From positions 6,448,001 to 6,512,000 of the forward strand of contig NZ_CP082161.1 in NCBI RefSeq assembly GCF_023101665.1: 64,000 bases of DNA, read 5' to 3'. Source of the DNA: Bradyrhizobium sp. 195. GTDB lineage: Bacteria > Pseudomonadota > Alphaproteobacteria > Rhizobiales > Xanthobacteraceae. The position numbers and the translations under genes are program-made. The notes beneath the pieces are model-generated. The model worked only from the letters and a program-made list of their open reading frames with translations, was not told the DNA's origin and ran no database searches. How positions within the stretch are numbered: position 1 is the first letter of the stretch; every line of letters starts with the position of its first letter. Below, in pieces: positions 30,424-39,235 of this stretch.

Positions 30424-31617
30424 ATGTCGGAAACGGTCCTCGTCCTCAACTCGGGATCGTCGAGCATCAAGTTCGGCCTGTTCGAGATCTCGGCGACTGA
30501 GCCCACCCTGCTTTACAAGGGCCTGCTCGACGAGCATGAGGCAAAGCCTGGGCTCGTCGTGAAGAGCCCCGCGGGCGAAGACCTGTTCGAGACGCGAAGA
30601 GAAGCGGCGGACGCCGACGGTGGCCATCTGTTCGCCGACGTGCTGACCTTCATCGAGGACCGGTTCGGCGAACGCAGCCTGCGCGCCGTCGGCCACCGCA
30701 TCGTTCACGGCGGGCCCGATTATTCAGGCCCGGTCACACTGACGGACGACGTCACCGCGAAGCTGGAGGCATTGACGCCGCTGGCCCCGCTGCACCAGCC
30801 GCGATGCCTCGCGCCGGTTCGTAGGTTCACCGCGATCCGGCCTGCGCTGACGCAGATCGCGTGCTTCGACACCGCCTTCCACCACGGCCTCGCGCCGCCC
30901 GCGAGCCGCTTCGCGATTCCGAGGCGTTATGAGGAGCGCGGTGTCCGGCGCTACGGCTTCCACGGCCTCTCCTTCGAATATGTCGCGGGCCGCTTGGCCG
31001 AGATCGCGCCGCAGCTCGTCGCAAAACGCACCGTCATCGCGCATCTCGGCAATGGCGCCAGCCTCTGCGCGCTGCGCGACGGCCGCAGCATCGACACCAC
31101 GATGGGGCTGACGCCGCTCGACGGTCTCGTGATGGGCACACGCTCAGGCACGATCGATCCCGGCGTCCTGCTCTATCTACAACAGCACGAGAACATGACG
31201 GTCGAGGAGGTCCAGCACCTGCTCTATCACGAGTCCGGCCTCCTCGGCGTCTCCGGCCTCTCCGCGGACATGCGCACACTGCTCGCGAGTAGGGAAGTTG
31301 CTGCGCGAGAGGCGGTCGATCTGTTCGTCTTCCGGGCGGTACAGCAGATCGCGATGATGGCCACCACGCTTGAAGGACTGGACTGTCTGGTCTTCACTGG
31401 CGGCATCGGCGAGCATGCGAAGGAGATCCGCGGCGCGATCGGCGAGCGCCTGGCGTGGCTCGGCGTGCGGATCGATGCGGCTGCGAATGATGAAGCGCGC
31501 GAGCGGATCGGCGGAAGAGGCAGTGCCGTCGAAGTGTTCGTCATTCCGACGAATGAGGAACAGGTGATAGCACGGCATTGCGTCGCGATGCTGCGGACGA
31601 AAACCCAGGTATCGTAG
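30424..31617 (+). CDS. ackA: acetate kinase
   Basis: Transfers the phosphoryl group between acetyl phosphate and ADP, giving acetate and ATP. 397 residues. VLVLNSGSSSIKFGLFE is the N-terminal signature, HRIVHGGPDYSGP the second, IAHLGNGASLCA and MGLTPLDGLVMGTRSGTIDP the ASKHA core, and CLVFTGGIGEHA the adenosine site. Together with xfp it forms a phosphoketolase-acetate kinase operon (2 bp gap). The stop codon TAG is supplied by the arm of a dispersed repeat (tatcgTAGggtggg), and the last codons Val-Ser lie against it. Confidence 0.96.
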   Translation: MSETVLVLNSGSSSIKFGLFEISATEPTLLYKGLLDEHEAKPGLVVKSPAGEDLFETRREAADADGGHLFADVLTFIEDRFGERSLRAVGHRIVHGGPDYSGPVTLTDDVTAKLEALTPLAPLHQPRCLAPVRRFTAIRPALTQIACFDTAFHHGLAPPASRFAIPRRYEERGVRRYGFHGLSFEYVAGRLAEIAPQLVAKRTVIAHLGNGASLCALRDGRSIDTTMGLTPLDGLVMGTRSGTIDPGVLLYLQQHENMTVEEVQHLLYHESGLLGVSGLSADMRTLLASREVAAREAVDLFVFRAVQQIAMMATTLEGLDCLVFTGGIGEHAKEIRGAIGERLAWLGVRIDAAANDEARERIGGRGSAVEVFVIPTNEEQVIARHCVAMLRTKTQVS

Positions 31618-31693
31618 GGTGGGCAAAGCGAAGCGTGCCCACCACCTCTGTCTGGTGGGCACGGCGCAAGCGCGCCTTTGCCCACCCTACGAT
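31611..31693. repeat. dispersed palindromic repeat, GTAGGGTGGGCAAAG type
   Basis: Arms tatcgtagggtgggcaaag and ctttgcccaccctacgata, inner cgtgcccacca / tggtgggcacg. It overlaps the ackA stop codon. The right arm carries gcccaccctacg, a possible IS110 target differing only at its last base from the used one. Confidence 0.86.
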
Positions 31694-31725
31694 AAGACTC
31701 GCGGAGAGACAGCCCTCTCGCCGCC

Positions 31726-32565
31726 CTAATGTGTCCCCGACAATATCTGAAAACACCCGATCGCGACCTCGATCACGATCAGCACCACCACCGCGATCTC
31801 GAGGCGCAGCGAGCGCTGGGTGTCGATGATGTCGGTGAGCGCGTTCGCGGTCTCCGACACCGCGGTGAGCTTGCGCTCGAGCGTGTCGAGGCGCTCCTTC
31901 AGTTCGTATTCGTCTTCGAGACGGGAATAGAGCCGGTCGAGCTCGGGCTTCTCCCAGAGCACGTCGGGCTTCTCGGCGATGGCGACGCGACCGGCGACGC
32001 GCTGCTGCACCAGCAATGCATTGCCGATCAGTTGCAGAATGCCCTTGCGCCGGCGCGGCGTGCGGCCGTATTCCGCGAGCTCCCGCGCAAAGGGCTCGAT
32101 CACGTCGAAGACCGCGGCGACGCGGCGCTCGTCGCGCGCCAGCGACGTGCTCTTGGCGAGCGCATCCGCAACCAGCAGCAGCCGGTCGTCGGAGAATTTG
32201 GCGAGGCAGATCGGCCCGCCCGGCTGGATCGCCTCGGCGGCCTCATCGGTGCAGAGCTGCGCCTGTGCGATCTCCTCCTCAAAGGGACTGAGCTCTCCGG
32301 TCACGCGTGACTTCAGGTTGTCGATGAGGACCTTCTCCTCCGAAGGGAGCAGGCCGATCAGCACCACGACGCCGTAGCGGAAGATCACGGCAAGACCGGC
32401 ATGGACGCGGAAGGCGGCCGGCGTCGAGGACACCAGCGTGCCGAGCTCCAGGCCAGAGGCATTGATGCGGTCGCCCAGCATCAGCGCCCGGATCCGCAAG
32501 GTCGGCGCAGCCTCCTGCTTTGGCGACGTTGACACCGTACCAACGGCGAGTTGATCGGCGTTCAT
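31726..32565 (-). CDS. RMD1/DUF155 family membrane protein
   Basis: 279 residues. LRIRALMLGDRINASGLE, FRYGVVVLIGLLPSEEKVLI and AKSTSLARDERRV match the RMD1 (DUF155) family, which in yeast includes Rmd1/Rmd8 and mitochondrial RMND1. The C-terminal stretch EIAVVVLIVIEVAIGCFQIL is a single membrane helix, with the bulk in the cytoplasm. The bacterial role is unknown. Divergent from the GT2-like gene at 32888. Confidence 0.85.
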   Translation of the reverse strand: MNADQLAVGTVSTSPKQEAAPTLRIRALMLGDRINASGLELGTLVSSTPAAFRVHAGLAVIFRYGVVVLIGLLPSEEKVLIDNLKSRVTGELSPFEEEIAQAQLCTDEAAEAIQPGGPICLAKFSDDRLLLVADALAKSTSLARDERRVAAVFDVIEPFARELAEYGRTPRRRKGILQLIGNALLVQQRVAGRVAIAEKPDVLWEKPELDRLYSRLEDEYELKERLDTLERKLTAVSETANALTDIIDTQRSLRLEIAVVVLIVIEVAIGCFQILSGTH

Positions 32566-32887
32566 ATGAAGCCTCCGCCGGCACCAAAGTCACACATTTC
32601 CCGAACCTTTCTTGCAAGGCGCATCCTCCTTGCAGGGAGCCAACTGCCCGCGCGGCGCACGATCCCGCCGTGAAACCACGGGTTAACACCCTCGGGATGG
32701 GCTTGTGCCGAAACATTCGGCAACATTGCCAGCCTGCCCATGACACATTTGGCCGCGACAGCTGCTGCAGTTTACCATCGGACGCCGATGCGCCGCGAGA
32801 AAGTTGCGCTCGGCAGCGCCACGTGTTTATGACACCATCATAACAAGCTACGCTTCTCCCGAAGTGCAGACATTGAAGCTTTAATCC
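32566..32887. other. divergent intergenic region, no gene seen
   Basis: 322 bp between the RMD1 and GT2-like genes, which point away from each other. It should hold both promoters. I note a single gttaac half-site near 32683 and a ttgcaagg/ccttgcagg pair near 32610-32636 but no clear promoter or structured RNA. Confidence 0.4.
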
Positions 32888-33463
32888 ATGCTGAGCGTCA
32901 TCATTCCGACCGAAGGCGTCGAGCAGACTGCGGTGGCGACTCTGGCCGCGCTGGTCCCCGGCGCCGCCGCCGGAATCATCCGGGAGGTGCTCCTGGTCGA
33001 CGGCACCCGCACCGGCGTTATCGAGCGCGTTGCCGACGTCGCAGGCTGCCGTTTCGTCGGCTTCGAGGGATCCTCGCAAGGCGCCGCGCTCGCAGCCGGC
33101 GCACTCCAGGCCCGCTCGCCGTGGCTGATGTTCCTGCCCGCGGGCGCCGTGCTGGAAACCGGCTGGATCGAGGAAACCACCCAGTTCATCCAGGCCGTCG
33201 CGACCAGCGGACGGGACCGTGCTGCGGTATTCCGCTATGCGCGCTCGCCTTACGCGGATCGCGGATTGCGCGACATCCTCCGCGCCGTCGCGCGCACGCT
33301 TATCGGCCCGCTCAGCGACCAGGGACTTTTGATCGCGCGAGACCATTACGACCGGATCGGCGGCTACCCGCCGCAGGCCCGACGCCCCGAAGCGCGGCTG
33401 CTCCGGCGGCTCGGCCGCTCGTCCCGGACCATGCTGCGCAGCCGGATCGTCATGACGGGCTGA
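32888..33463 (+). CDS. short glycosyltransferase family 2-like protein
   Basis: 191 residues. Starts MLSVIIPTEGVEQTAVATLA, the GT-A opening strand; VLLVDGTRTGVIERVADVAG resembles the GT2 VvdDgS segment with DG kept; RSPWLMFLPAGAVLETGWIE is the equivalent of the DxD-region strand, but no DxD is seen. Only the N-terminal GT-A part is present, with no membrane segment. So it may be a non-catalytic or minimal member. The ribosome site is weak (gaag). Possibly cotranscribed with nothing; the next gene has its own operator-like region. Confidence 0.72.
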   Translation: MLSVIIPTEGVEQTAVATLAALVPGAAAGIIREVLLVDGTRTGVIERVADVAGCRFVGFEGSSQGAALAAGALQARSPWLMFLPAGAVLETGWIEETTQFIQAVATSGRDRAAVFRYARSPYADRGLRDILRAVARTLIGPLSDQGLLIARDHYDRIGGYPPQARRPEARLLRRLGRSSRTMLRSRIVMTG

Positions 33464-33482
33464 AGCCGCGATACTTGCCAAA

Positions 33483-33500
33483 GTCAAATAATTAATTGAC
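33483..33500 (+). promoter_or_regulatory. inverted repeat before the MarR-GNAT gene, possible operator
   Basis: GTCAA-ataattaa-TTGAC: five-base arms around an AT-rich centre, 23 bp before the ATG at 33524. TTGAC-type AT-rich palindromes are usual for MarR operators, so autoregulation is a reasonable guess. The surrounding DNA is strongly GC-rich, so this AT island stands out. Confidence 0.5.
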
Positions 33501-33523
33501 AATGGCGAATATCGAGGTGTCCC

Positions 33524-34483
33524 ATGCCATCCAGCTCTTCGCCGGTAACCCCGGCGGCCGAACCGATCGCCGGCGATCAAATCGCAGCGGTCCGCGCCTT
33601 CAACCGCTTCTACACCCGCAAGCTCGGTGTGCTCGACCAGCACCTTGGAAAGACCCCGTTTTCGCTCAGCGAGGCCCGGGTGCTCTATGAACTCGCGCAT
33701 CGCGACGACCTGGCGGCAAAACAGATCGGCCTCGAACTAGGTCTCGACCCCGGCTATCTCAGCCGTATCGTCCAAAACTTCGACGAAAAGGGGCTGATCA
33801 CGCGAAAGCCCCTGCCCGCGGATCGCAGGCAATACCAGCTCAGCCTCACCGCCAAGGGCCGCCAGACCTACGCCAAGCTGAACCTGAGCTCACAAAACGA
33901 AGTCGCCGCCATACTGGCTCAGCTTTCGGCCGACGATGCCACGCGGCTCACGCAGGCCATGGCGACCATCGAGGCGGTGCTGGAGCAACGTCGAACCCAG
34001 CCCGCTTCTTTCATGCTACGCAGCCATCGCGTCGGCGACATGGGCTGGGTCACCTCCCGCCAGGCCGCCGCCTATGCCGCGGACTACAACTGGGACATCA
34101 GCTACGAGGCGCTGGTCGCCGAGATCTGCGCACAGTTCATCAGGAACTACGACGCCGCGCGCGAGCACTGCTGGATCGCGGAAGTGGGTGGCGAGCCGGT
34201 CGGCTCGATCTTTCTGGTCAAGGCCACGGACGAGATCGCCAAGCTGCGCCTGCTGCAGGTGGAGAAGAAAGCGCGGGGCCTCGGCGTCGGCCGCGCGCTG
34301 GTCGAGCAATGCATCCAGGGCGCCCGGGAAAGGGGTTACAGCAGGATGACGCTGTGGACGCAGAGCATCCTGGTGGCCGCACGCGGCATCTATCAAAGCG
34401 CAGGCTTCAAGCTCGTGAAGGAAGAGAAGCACCACAGCTTCGGTGCCGATCTGATTGGCGAGACCTGGGAGCGAGATCTCTGA
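33524..34483 (+). CDS. MarR-type regulator fused to a GNAT acetyltransferase
   Basis: 319 residues. Residues ~20-155 form a winged helix: FSLSEARVLYELAHRD, AKQIGLELGLDPGYLSRIVQ (recognition helix) and ADRRQYQLSLTAKGRQTYAK (wing). Residues ~165-319 are GNAT: HCWIAEVGGEPVGSIFLVKA, LLQVEKKARGLGVGRALVEQ (acetyl-CoA site, the R-GxG part being RGLGVG) and IYQSAGFKLVKEE. This fusion is a known architecture in alphaproteobacteria. Target genes and acetyl acceptor are unknown. Confidence 0.9.
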   Translation: MPSSSSPVTPAAEPIAGDQIAAVRAFNRFYTRKLGVLDQHLGKTPFSLSEARVLYELAHRDDLAAKQIGLELGLDPGYLSRIVQNFDEKGLITRKPLPADRRQYQLSLTAKGRQTYAKLNLSSQNEVAAILAQLSADDATRLTQAMATIEAVLEQRRTQPASFMLRSHRVGDMGWVTSRQAAAYAADYNWDISYEALVAEICAQFIRNYDAAREHCWIAEVGGEPVGSIFLVKATDEIAKLRLLQVEKKARGLGVGRALVEQCIQGARERGYSRMTLWTQSILVAARGIYQSAGFKLVKEEKHHSFGADLIGETWERDL

Positions 34484-34527
34484 TCTCGCAACGAGCACGA
34501 TGCAAGCCTTAGCGAGATGCTCGTTGA

Positions 34528-34678
34528 TGTGCCCTCGCCCCTTGTGGGAGAGGGCATCTCCGCTCGCAAATACAGACTCGCTTGGGTGAGGGGTCTGTCT
34601 CCGCGCATTCCGTGTGAAGAGAACCCCTCATCCGGCGCTTCGCGCCACCTTCTCCCACAGGGGAGAAGGAAGAGCACC
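34528..34678. repeat. dispersed repeat, CCCTCGCCCCTTGTGGGAGAGGG type
   Basis: tgtgccctcgccccttgtgg ... accttctcccacaggggagaagg, with inner ggtgaggggtctg and aacccctcatccgg. A near-identical design is at 48635-48795. Located between the MarR-GNAT and convergent moaB genes. Confidence 0.8.
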
Positions 34679-34688
34679 TGTGTCGGCG

Positions 34689-35252
34689 CTACACCGTCGC
34701 GCCTTGCGCCTTCGGCCTTCGCAGATGCTCGTCCAGGCGTGGCATGATCTCGACGAAATTGCAGGGCCGCGTGCGGTAGTCGAGCTGGGCTGCAAGGATG
34801 CCGTCCCAGCCGTCGCGGCAGGCGCCGGGGGAGCCTGGCAGACAGAAGATGTAGGTCGCTCCGGCAACGCCCGCTGTGGCGCGGCTCTGGATCGTCGACG
34901 TCCCGATCTTGGCGTGGCTCAGCATGTGGAACGCGATCGAGAAACCGTCCATGCGCTTTTCGAACAGCGGCTCGATCGCCTCCGGCGTGACGTCGCGCCC
35001 GGTAAAGCCGGTGCCACCGGTGGTGATGACGACGTCGACGCCGGCGTCCTCGATCCAGCGGCGGATCACGGTGCGGATGGCCTCGACGTCGTCGGTGACA
35101 ATCTCGCGCGCTGCGAGATGATGCCCGGCAGCCAGGAGGCGGTCGGTCAGGGTCTGGCCGGACTTGTCATCCGCAAGCGCGCGCGTGTCGGAGACGGTGA
35201 GCACCGCGATGTTGAGCGGGATGAATTGTTTTGCTTCGTCGATGGAGGCCAT
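34689..35252 (-). CDS. moaB: molybdenum cofactor biosynthesis protein B
   Basis: MoaB/MogA-like enzyme that adenylates molybdopterin before metal insertion. 187 residues from ATG 35252, preceded by GAAGG. LNIAVLTVSDTRALADDKSG, VITTGGTGFTGRDVTPEAI and IFCLPGSPGACRDGWDGIL are the family motifs (TGGTG and the PGSP loop). No other molybdenum genes are next to it here. Confidence 0.93.
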   Translation of the reverse strand: MASIDEAKQFIPLNIAVLTVSDTRALADDKSGQTLTDRLLAAGHHLAAREIVTDDVEAIRTVIRRWIEDAGVDVVITTGGTGFTGRDVTPEAIEPLFEKRMDGFSIAFHMLSHAKIGTSTIQSRATAGVAGATYIFCLPGSPGACRDGWDGILAAQLDYRTRPCNFVEIMPRLDEHLRRPKAQGATV

Positions 35253-35280
35253 TCGCTGCACCTTCTCTCCCACCCACCGC

Positions 35281-35376
35281 CGTCACCCTGAGGTGCGCGT
35301 CCTTACGCGCCTCGAAGGATGGGCCGCGGACTCGCCATCCTTCGAGGCGCGCAAGAGCGCGCACCTCAGGATGACG
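35281..35376. repeat. dispersed palindromic repeat, CCTGAGGTGCGCG type
   Basis: Arms cgtcaccctgaggtgcgcg and cgcgcacctcaggatgacg with inner gcgcctcgaaggatgg / ccatccttcgaggcgc. Between moaB and the metallopeptidase gene. Confidence 0.8.
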
Positions 35377-35381
35377 GATAA

Positions 35382-36317
35382 CTACATCTGTCCGCCGCCG
35401 AACGTGTTGCAGGCCTGGACCGTGCCCTGCTGATAGCCGGTCATGAACCACTGCTTGCGTTGCGCGGCCGAGCCATGGGTGAAGGAATCCGGCACGACGC
35501 GTCCCGTGGCCTGACGCTGCAGCGTGTCGTCGCCGATCGCGCTCGCCGTGGTCAGCGCGGCGTCGATGTCGCCGGCTTCCAGGAAGTTCGGCCGCTTTTT
35601 CGCCTCGCGATTGACCCAGACGCCGGACAGGCAGTCGGCCTGCAACTCCACCTTCACCTGCAGCGCATTCGCCTCCGCCTTCGAGCCGGCCTGCTGCTGC
35701 AGCCGCGTCACGCGCGGAATGATGCCGAGCAGGTTCTGGATGTGGTGGCCGGCTTCATGCGCGATGATGTAGGCGGTGGTGAAATTGCACGCCGACTTGC
35801 CGGAGCAGCCGCGGAAGCGCGTCTCGACCTCGCGGAAGAACGAGGTATCGAGGAAGATGGTGCGATCCGGCGGACAATAGAACGGCCCCATCGCCGACTC
35901 CGCCCGGCCGCAGCGGCCGCCATTGGTGACGTTGCGGAACAGCACGACCTTCGGACCGGTGTAGGACTGGCCCGAGGCCTGGAAGATTTCGCTCCAGCGA
36001 TCGTCGATCTCGCCGAGAATACCGGAGATCATGCTGCCCATCTCGTCGGTCGGCGCGCCGCGCTTGGCGGAGGTGGACTGACGGTCGGTCTGGTAGCTCG
36101 GCGCCTGGCCGCCGCCGGTGAGGATCTCGGCGCCGCCGATCAGGATGCGCGGATCGATGCCGAAGGCGTAGCCGACCAGGCCAAGCACGATAATGGTACC
36201 GATGCCGAGCCCGCCGCCCCCCATCGGCAGCCCGAACCCGCCTCCTCCACCGCCGCCGCCACCATCATCGCGACGATCCTCGATGTCGTCGCTGCGGCGG
36301 AAATCATCGTAGCGCAT
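35382..36317 (-). CDS. neutral zinc metallopeptidase (YpfJ-like)
   Basis: 311 residues. The N-terminus is a charged segment (MRYDDFRRSDDIEDRRDD) and a Gly-rich run before one membrane helix (IGTIIVLGLVGYAFGID). The catalytic region has FTTAYIIAHEAGHHIQNLLG, with HExxH giving two zinc ligands, and VELQADCLSGVW for the third (Glu/Asp helix). Cysteines in GRCGRAESAMGPFYCPPD suggest periplasmic disulfides. Physiological substrate unknown. Divergent from ccrM, which starts 414 bp away. Confidence 0.9.
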   Translation of the reverse strand: MRYDDFRRSDDIEDRRDDGGGGGGGGGFGLPMGGGGLGIGTIIVLGLVGYAFGIDPRILIGGAEILTGGGQAPSYQTDRQSTSAKRGAPTDEMGSMISGILGEIDDRWSEIFQASGQSYTGPKVVLFRNVTNGGRCGRAESAMGPFYCPPDRTIFLDTSFFREVETRFRGCSGKSACNFTTAYIIAHEAGHHIQNLLGIIPRVTRLQQQAGSKAEANALQVKVELQADCLSGVWVNREAKKRPNFLEAGDIDAALTTASAIGDDTLQRQATGRVVPDSFTHGSAAQRKQWFMTGYQQGTVQACNTFGGGQM

Positions 36318-36423
36318 GGCGGGTTTTCCTCAGTCCTCGATTGGCGTCATTCGGACGCAGAAGCGCGAAAGCTCAACGCGCCACACACGTAAAATTTCCA
36401 TTGCGTTAATCAATATCCCGCTC

Positions 36424-36496
36424 GGCAATTATTGCCTAGTGCGACAGCATGCCGGTGCCAGCAATTTTTTCCGAGGATCGAGCAATTTTTTCCGAG
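36424..36496. promoter_or_regulatory. palindrome plus 16-bp direct repeat, possible operator cluster
   Basis: GGCAAT-t-ATTGCC (36424-36436) is followed by two exact copies of agcaattttttccgag at 36460-36475 and 36481-36496. The copies are 21 bp apart, two helical turns, and all three contain GCAAT. Located between the metallopeptidase (minus) and ccrM (plus), so it could serve either. Confidence 0.5.
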
Positions 36497-36633
36497 AGAA
36501 ATTCGACGCCTTTCTGGGGCCATGATCGCTCCCGCAATGCGACGAAACGCGAAATACACTGCAAAACACGACGAATGCGCATGATGAATCGCACGCGAGG
36601 AGTGATGCGCGGCCTGCTCACGAAAGCGGCGGG

Positions 36634-36648
36634 TTAAGTCGATTTTTA
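36634..36648 (+). promoter_or_regulatory. CtrA-like box upstream of ccrM
   Basis: TTAA-gtcgatt-TTTA fits the CtrA consensus TTAA-N7-TTAA with one mismatch, 83 bp before the ccrM ATG. In Caulobacter ccrM is a CtrA target; placement here suggests the same control. It is a by-eye match. Confidence 0.55.
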
Positions 36649-36711
36649 CTTTGCCGCTTCATTGTAACGGTCAGTCGGTTGTTTGGTCCCGCGTCGCCGA
36701 CAGCGTCGCCT

Positions 36712-37861
<1,150 letters not shown>

Positions 37862-37875
37862 GCCTCCTCTGCCCT

Positions 37876-37965
37876 CGTAGGGCGGGCAAAGCGAAGCGTG
37901 CCCACGTCCTGCCCAATTGATGCGAAGACGTGGGCACGGCGCTTCGCGCCTTTGCCCACCTACGG
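37876..37965. repeat. dispersed palindromic repeat, GTAGGGCGGGCAAAG type
   Basis: Arms cgtagggcgggcaaagcg and cctttgcccacctacgg, with inner cgtgcccacgtc / gacgtgggcacg. It lies 15 bp after the ccrM stop. This right arm lacks one C relative to the other copies, which breaks the IS110 target sequence. Confidence 0.82.
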
Positions 37966-38032
37966 CACCTTGAATGCCGCCGCCGTCAGGACTAGATTCG
38001 CCCATCAGCCCCGTCCTAACCGGCCGGCTCCC

Positions 38033-38359
38033 ATGCGACGACAGTCCGAGACATTGCTGTTGGTGCCGCTGCTGCCGATCTTCCTGGTCGGCATGTTTCC
38101 GATGTTCCTGATCGCCCTGCTCGGATTCTTCGGCCTCGCGCTGTTCGGCGTGCTGGTGATCTGCGTCGGGCTCGCCAGCAGCAACGAGGCTCACGACAAT
38201 TTCAATCACGACGTCATCGTTCATGGCTATTCGCGCGGATCGGAGCGCAAGGCGCGGGCCGGCGACATGCATCTCGCCACACGGCTCGGCCTGCGCCTGG
38301 AGGCGGTCGGCGCGGTGATGGTCATTACGGCGGCGATCGGCCTTTGTTACGCCGGCTGA
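38033..38359 (+). CDS. small membrane protein of unknown function
   Basis: 108 residues. Two adjacent membrane helices at residues ~8-50 (LLLVPLLPIFLVGMFPMFLI, FGLALFGVLVICVGLA), a polar loop with NEAHDNFNHDVIVHGYSRGS, and a third helix at the end (AVGAVMVITAAIGLCYAG). No family recognised. Lies between ccrM and a GST gene, with a repeat on its upstream side. Confidence 0.6.
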   Translation: MRRQSETLLLVPLLPIFLVGMFPMFLIALLGFFGLALFGVLVICVGLASSNEAHDNFNHDVIVHGYSRGSERKARAGDMHLATRLGLRLEAVGAVMVITAAIGLCYAG

Positions 38360-38491
38360 TCTGCGCAGGGCGCAGATACCGCCCGGCAAACTCGCCGGTT
38401 GCCCTCCCTACGGAGGTTCGGGCAAGAGAAGACGACCCTGCGGCGATGACGCCGCGTTCGCTCTCGGCAAGAAACACTGGGGAGATGTGTG

Positions 38492-39178
38492 ATGCTCAAA
38501 TTCTATTTCAACGGTTCGCCGAACCCGACCAAAGTCGCGCTCTATCTCGAAGAGTCCGGCCTGCCCTACGAACCGGTAAAGATCGACACCCGCAAGGGCG
38601 AGCAATTCACGGCGGACTATCTGAAGGTCAATCCGAACGCCAAGGTGCCGGCGATCGACGACAATGGGACGATCGTGTTCGACTCGAACGCCATCCTGCT
38701 CTACCTCGCCGAGAAGACCGGCAAGTTCCTGCCCTCAGCCAGCGTGCGTGGCGAGATGCTGTCATGGCTGATGTTCATCGCCACCGGCGTCGGGCCCTAT
38801 TCGGGCCAGGCGGTGCACTTCAAGCATTTTGCGCCGAAGGACCAGAACCACGACTACGCCCATAACCGCTATCAGTACGAGACCGATCGCCACTACAAGA
38901 TTCTCGACGGTCACCTCGAAGGCCGCCGCTACATGGTCGGCGACAGCTACTCGATCGTCGACATGGCGCTGTGGGGCTGGGCGCGGATGCTGCCGTTCAA
39001 GCTCGGCGACGACGCCTTTGCGCGATACCCGAACGTGAAGCGGCTGGTGGACGAGATCTCGGCGCGCCCGGCAGCCGCGCGCGCGATCGCGCTGAAGGAC
39101 AAGTTCGCCTTCAAGGCCGAGATGGACGATGAGGCGCGCGCCAACATGTTCAAGCACATGACGACCAAAGTGGCCTGA
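38492..39178 (+). CDS. glutathione S-transferase
   Basis: 228 residues. Thioredoxin-like N-terminal domain: MLKFYFNGSPNPTKVALYLE, VNPNAKVPAIDDNGTIVFDS (cis-Pro VPA and the SNAILLYLAEK glutathione-binding segment). Helical C-terminal domain with GDSYSIVDMALWGW, the N-capping box. Conjugates or reduces electrophiles with glutathione; substrate unknown. GGGGAG 7 bp before ATG 38492 fixes the start over an in-frame GTG. Followed by a strong terminator. Confidence 0.92.
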   Translation: MLKFYFNGSPNPTKVALYLEESGLPYEPVKIDTRKGEQFTADYLKVNPNAKVPAIDDNGTIVFDSNAILLYLAEKTGKFLPSASVRGEMLSWLMFIATGVGPYSGQAVHFKHFAPKDQNHDYAHNRYQYETDRHYKILDGHLEGRRYMVGDSYSIVDMALWGWARMLPFKLGDDAFARYPNVKRLVDEISARPAAARAIALKDKFAFKAEMDDEARANMFKHMTTKVA

Positions 39179-39198
39179 TCGCGCCACGCCGCAATTGA

Positions 39199-39231
39199 GG
39201 GCCACGCGGGTGCGCGTGGCCCTTTGCTTTT
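39199..39231 (+). terminator. rho-independent terminator after the GST gene
   Basis: Perfect stem gggccacgcg / cgcgtggccc with a 4-nt loop, followed by TTTgcTTTT. It separates the GST gene from the convergent chemoreceptor gene. Confidence 0.9.
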
Positions 39232-39235
39232 CAGC

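Noticed and set aside
36436..36621. 61-codon minus-strand frame upstream of ccrM
   Set aside because: It covers the regulatory palindrome and direct repeats, has no ribosome site and no family likeness. The sequence is better explained as regulatory DNA.
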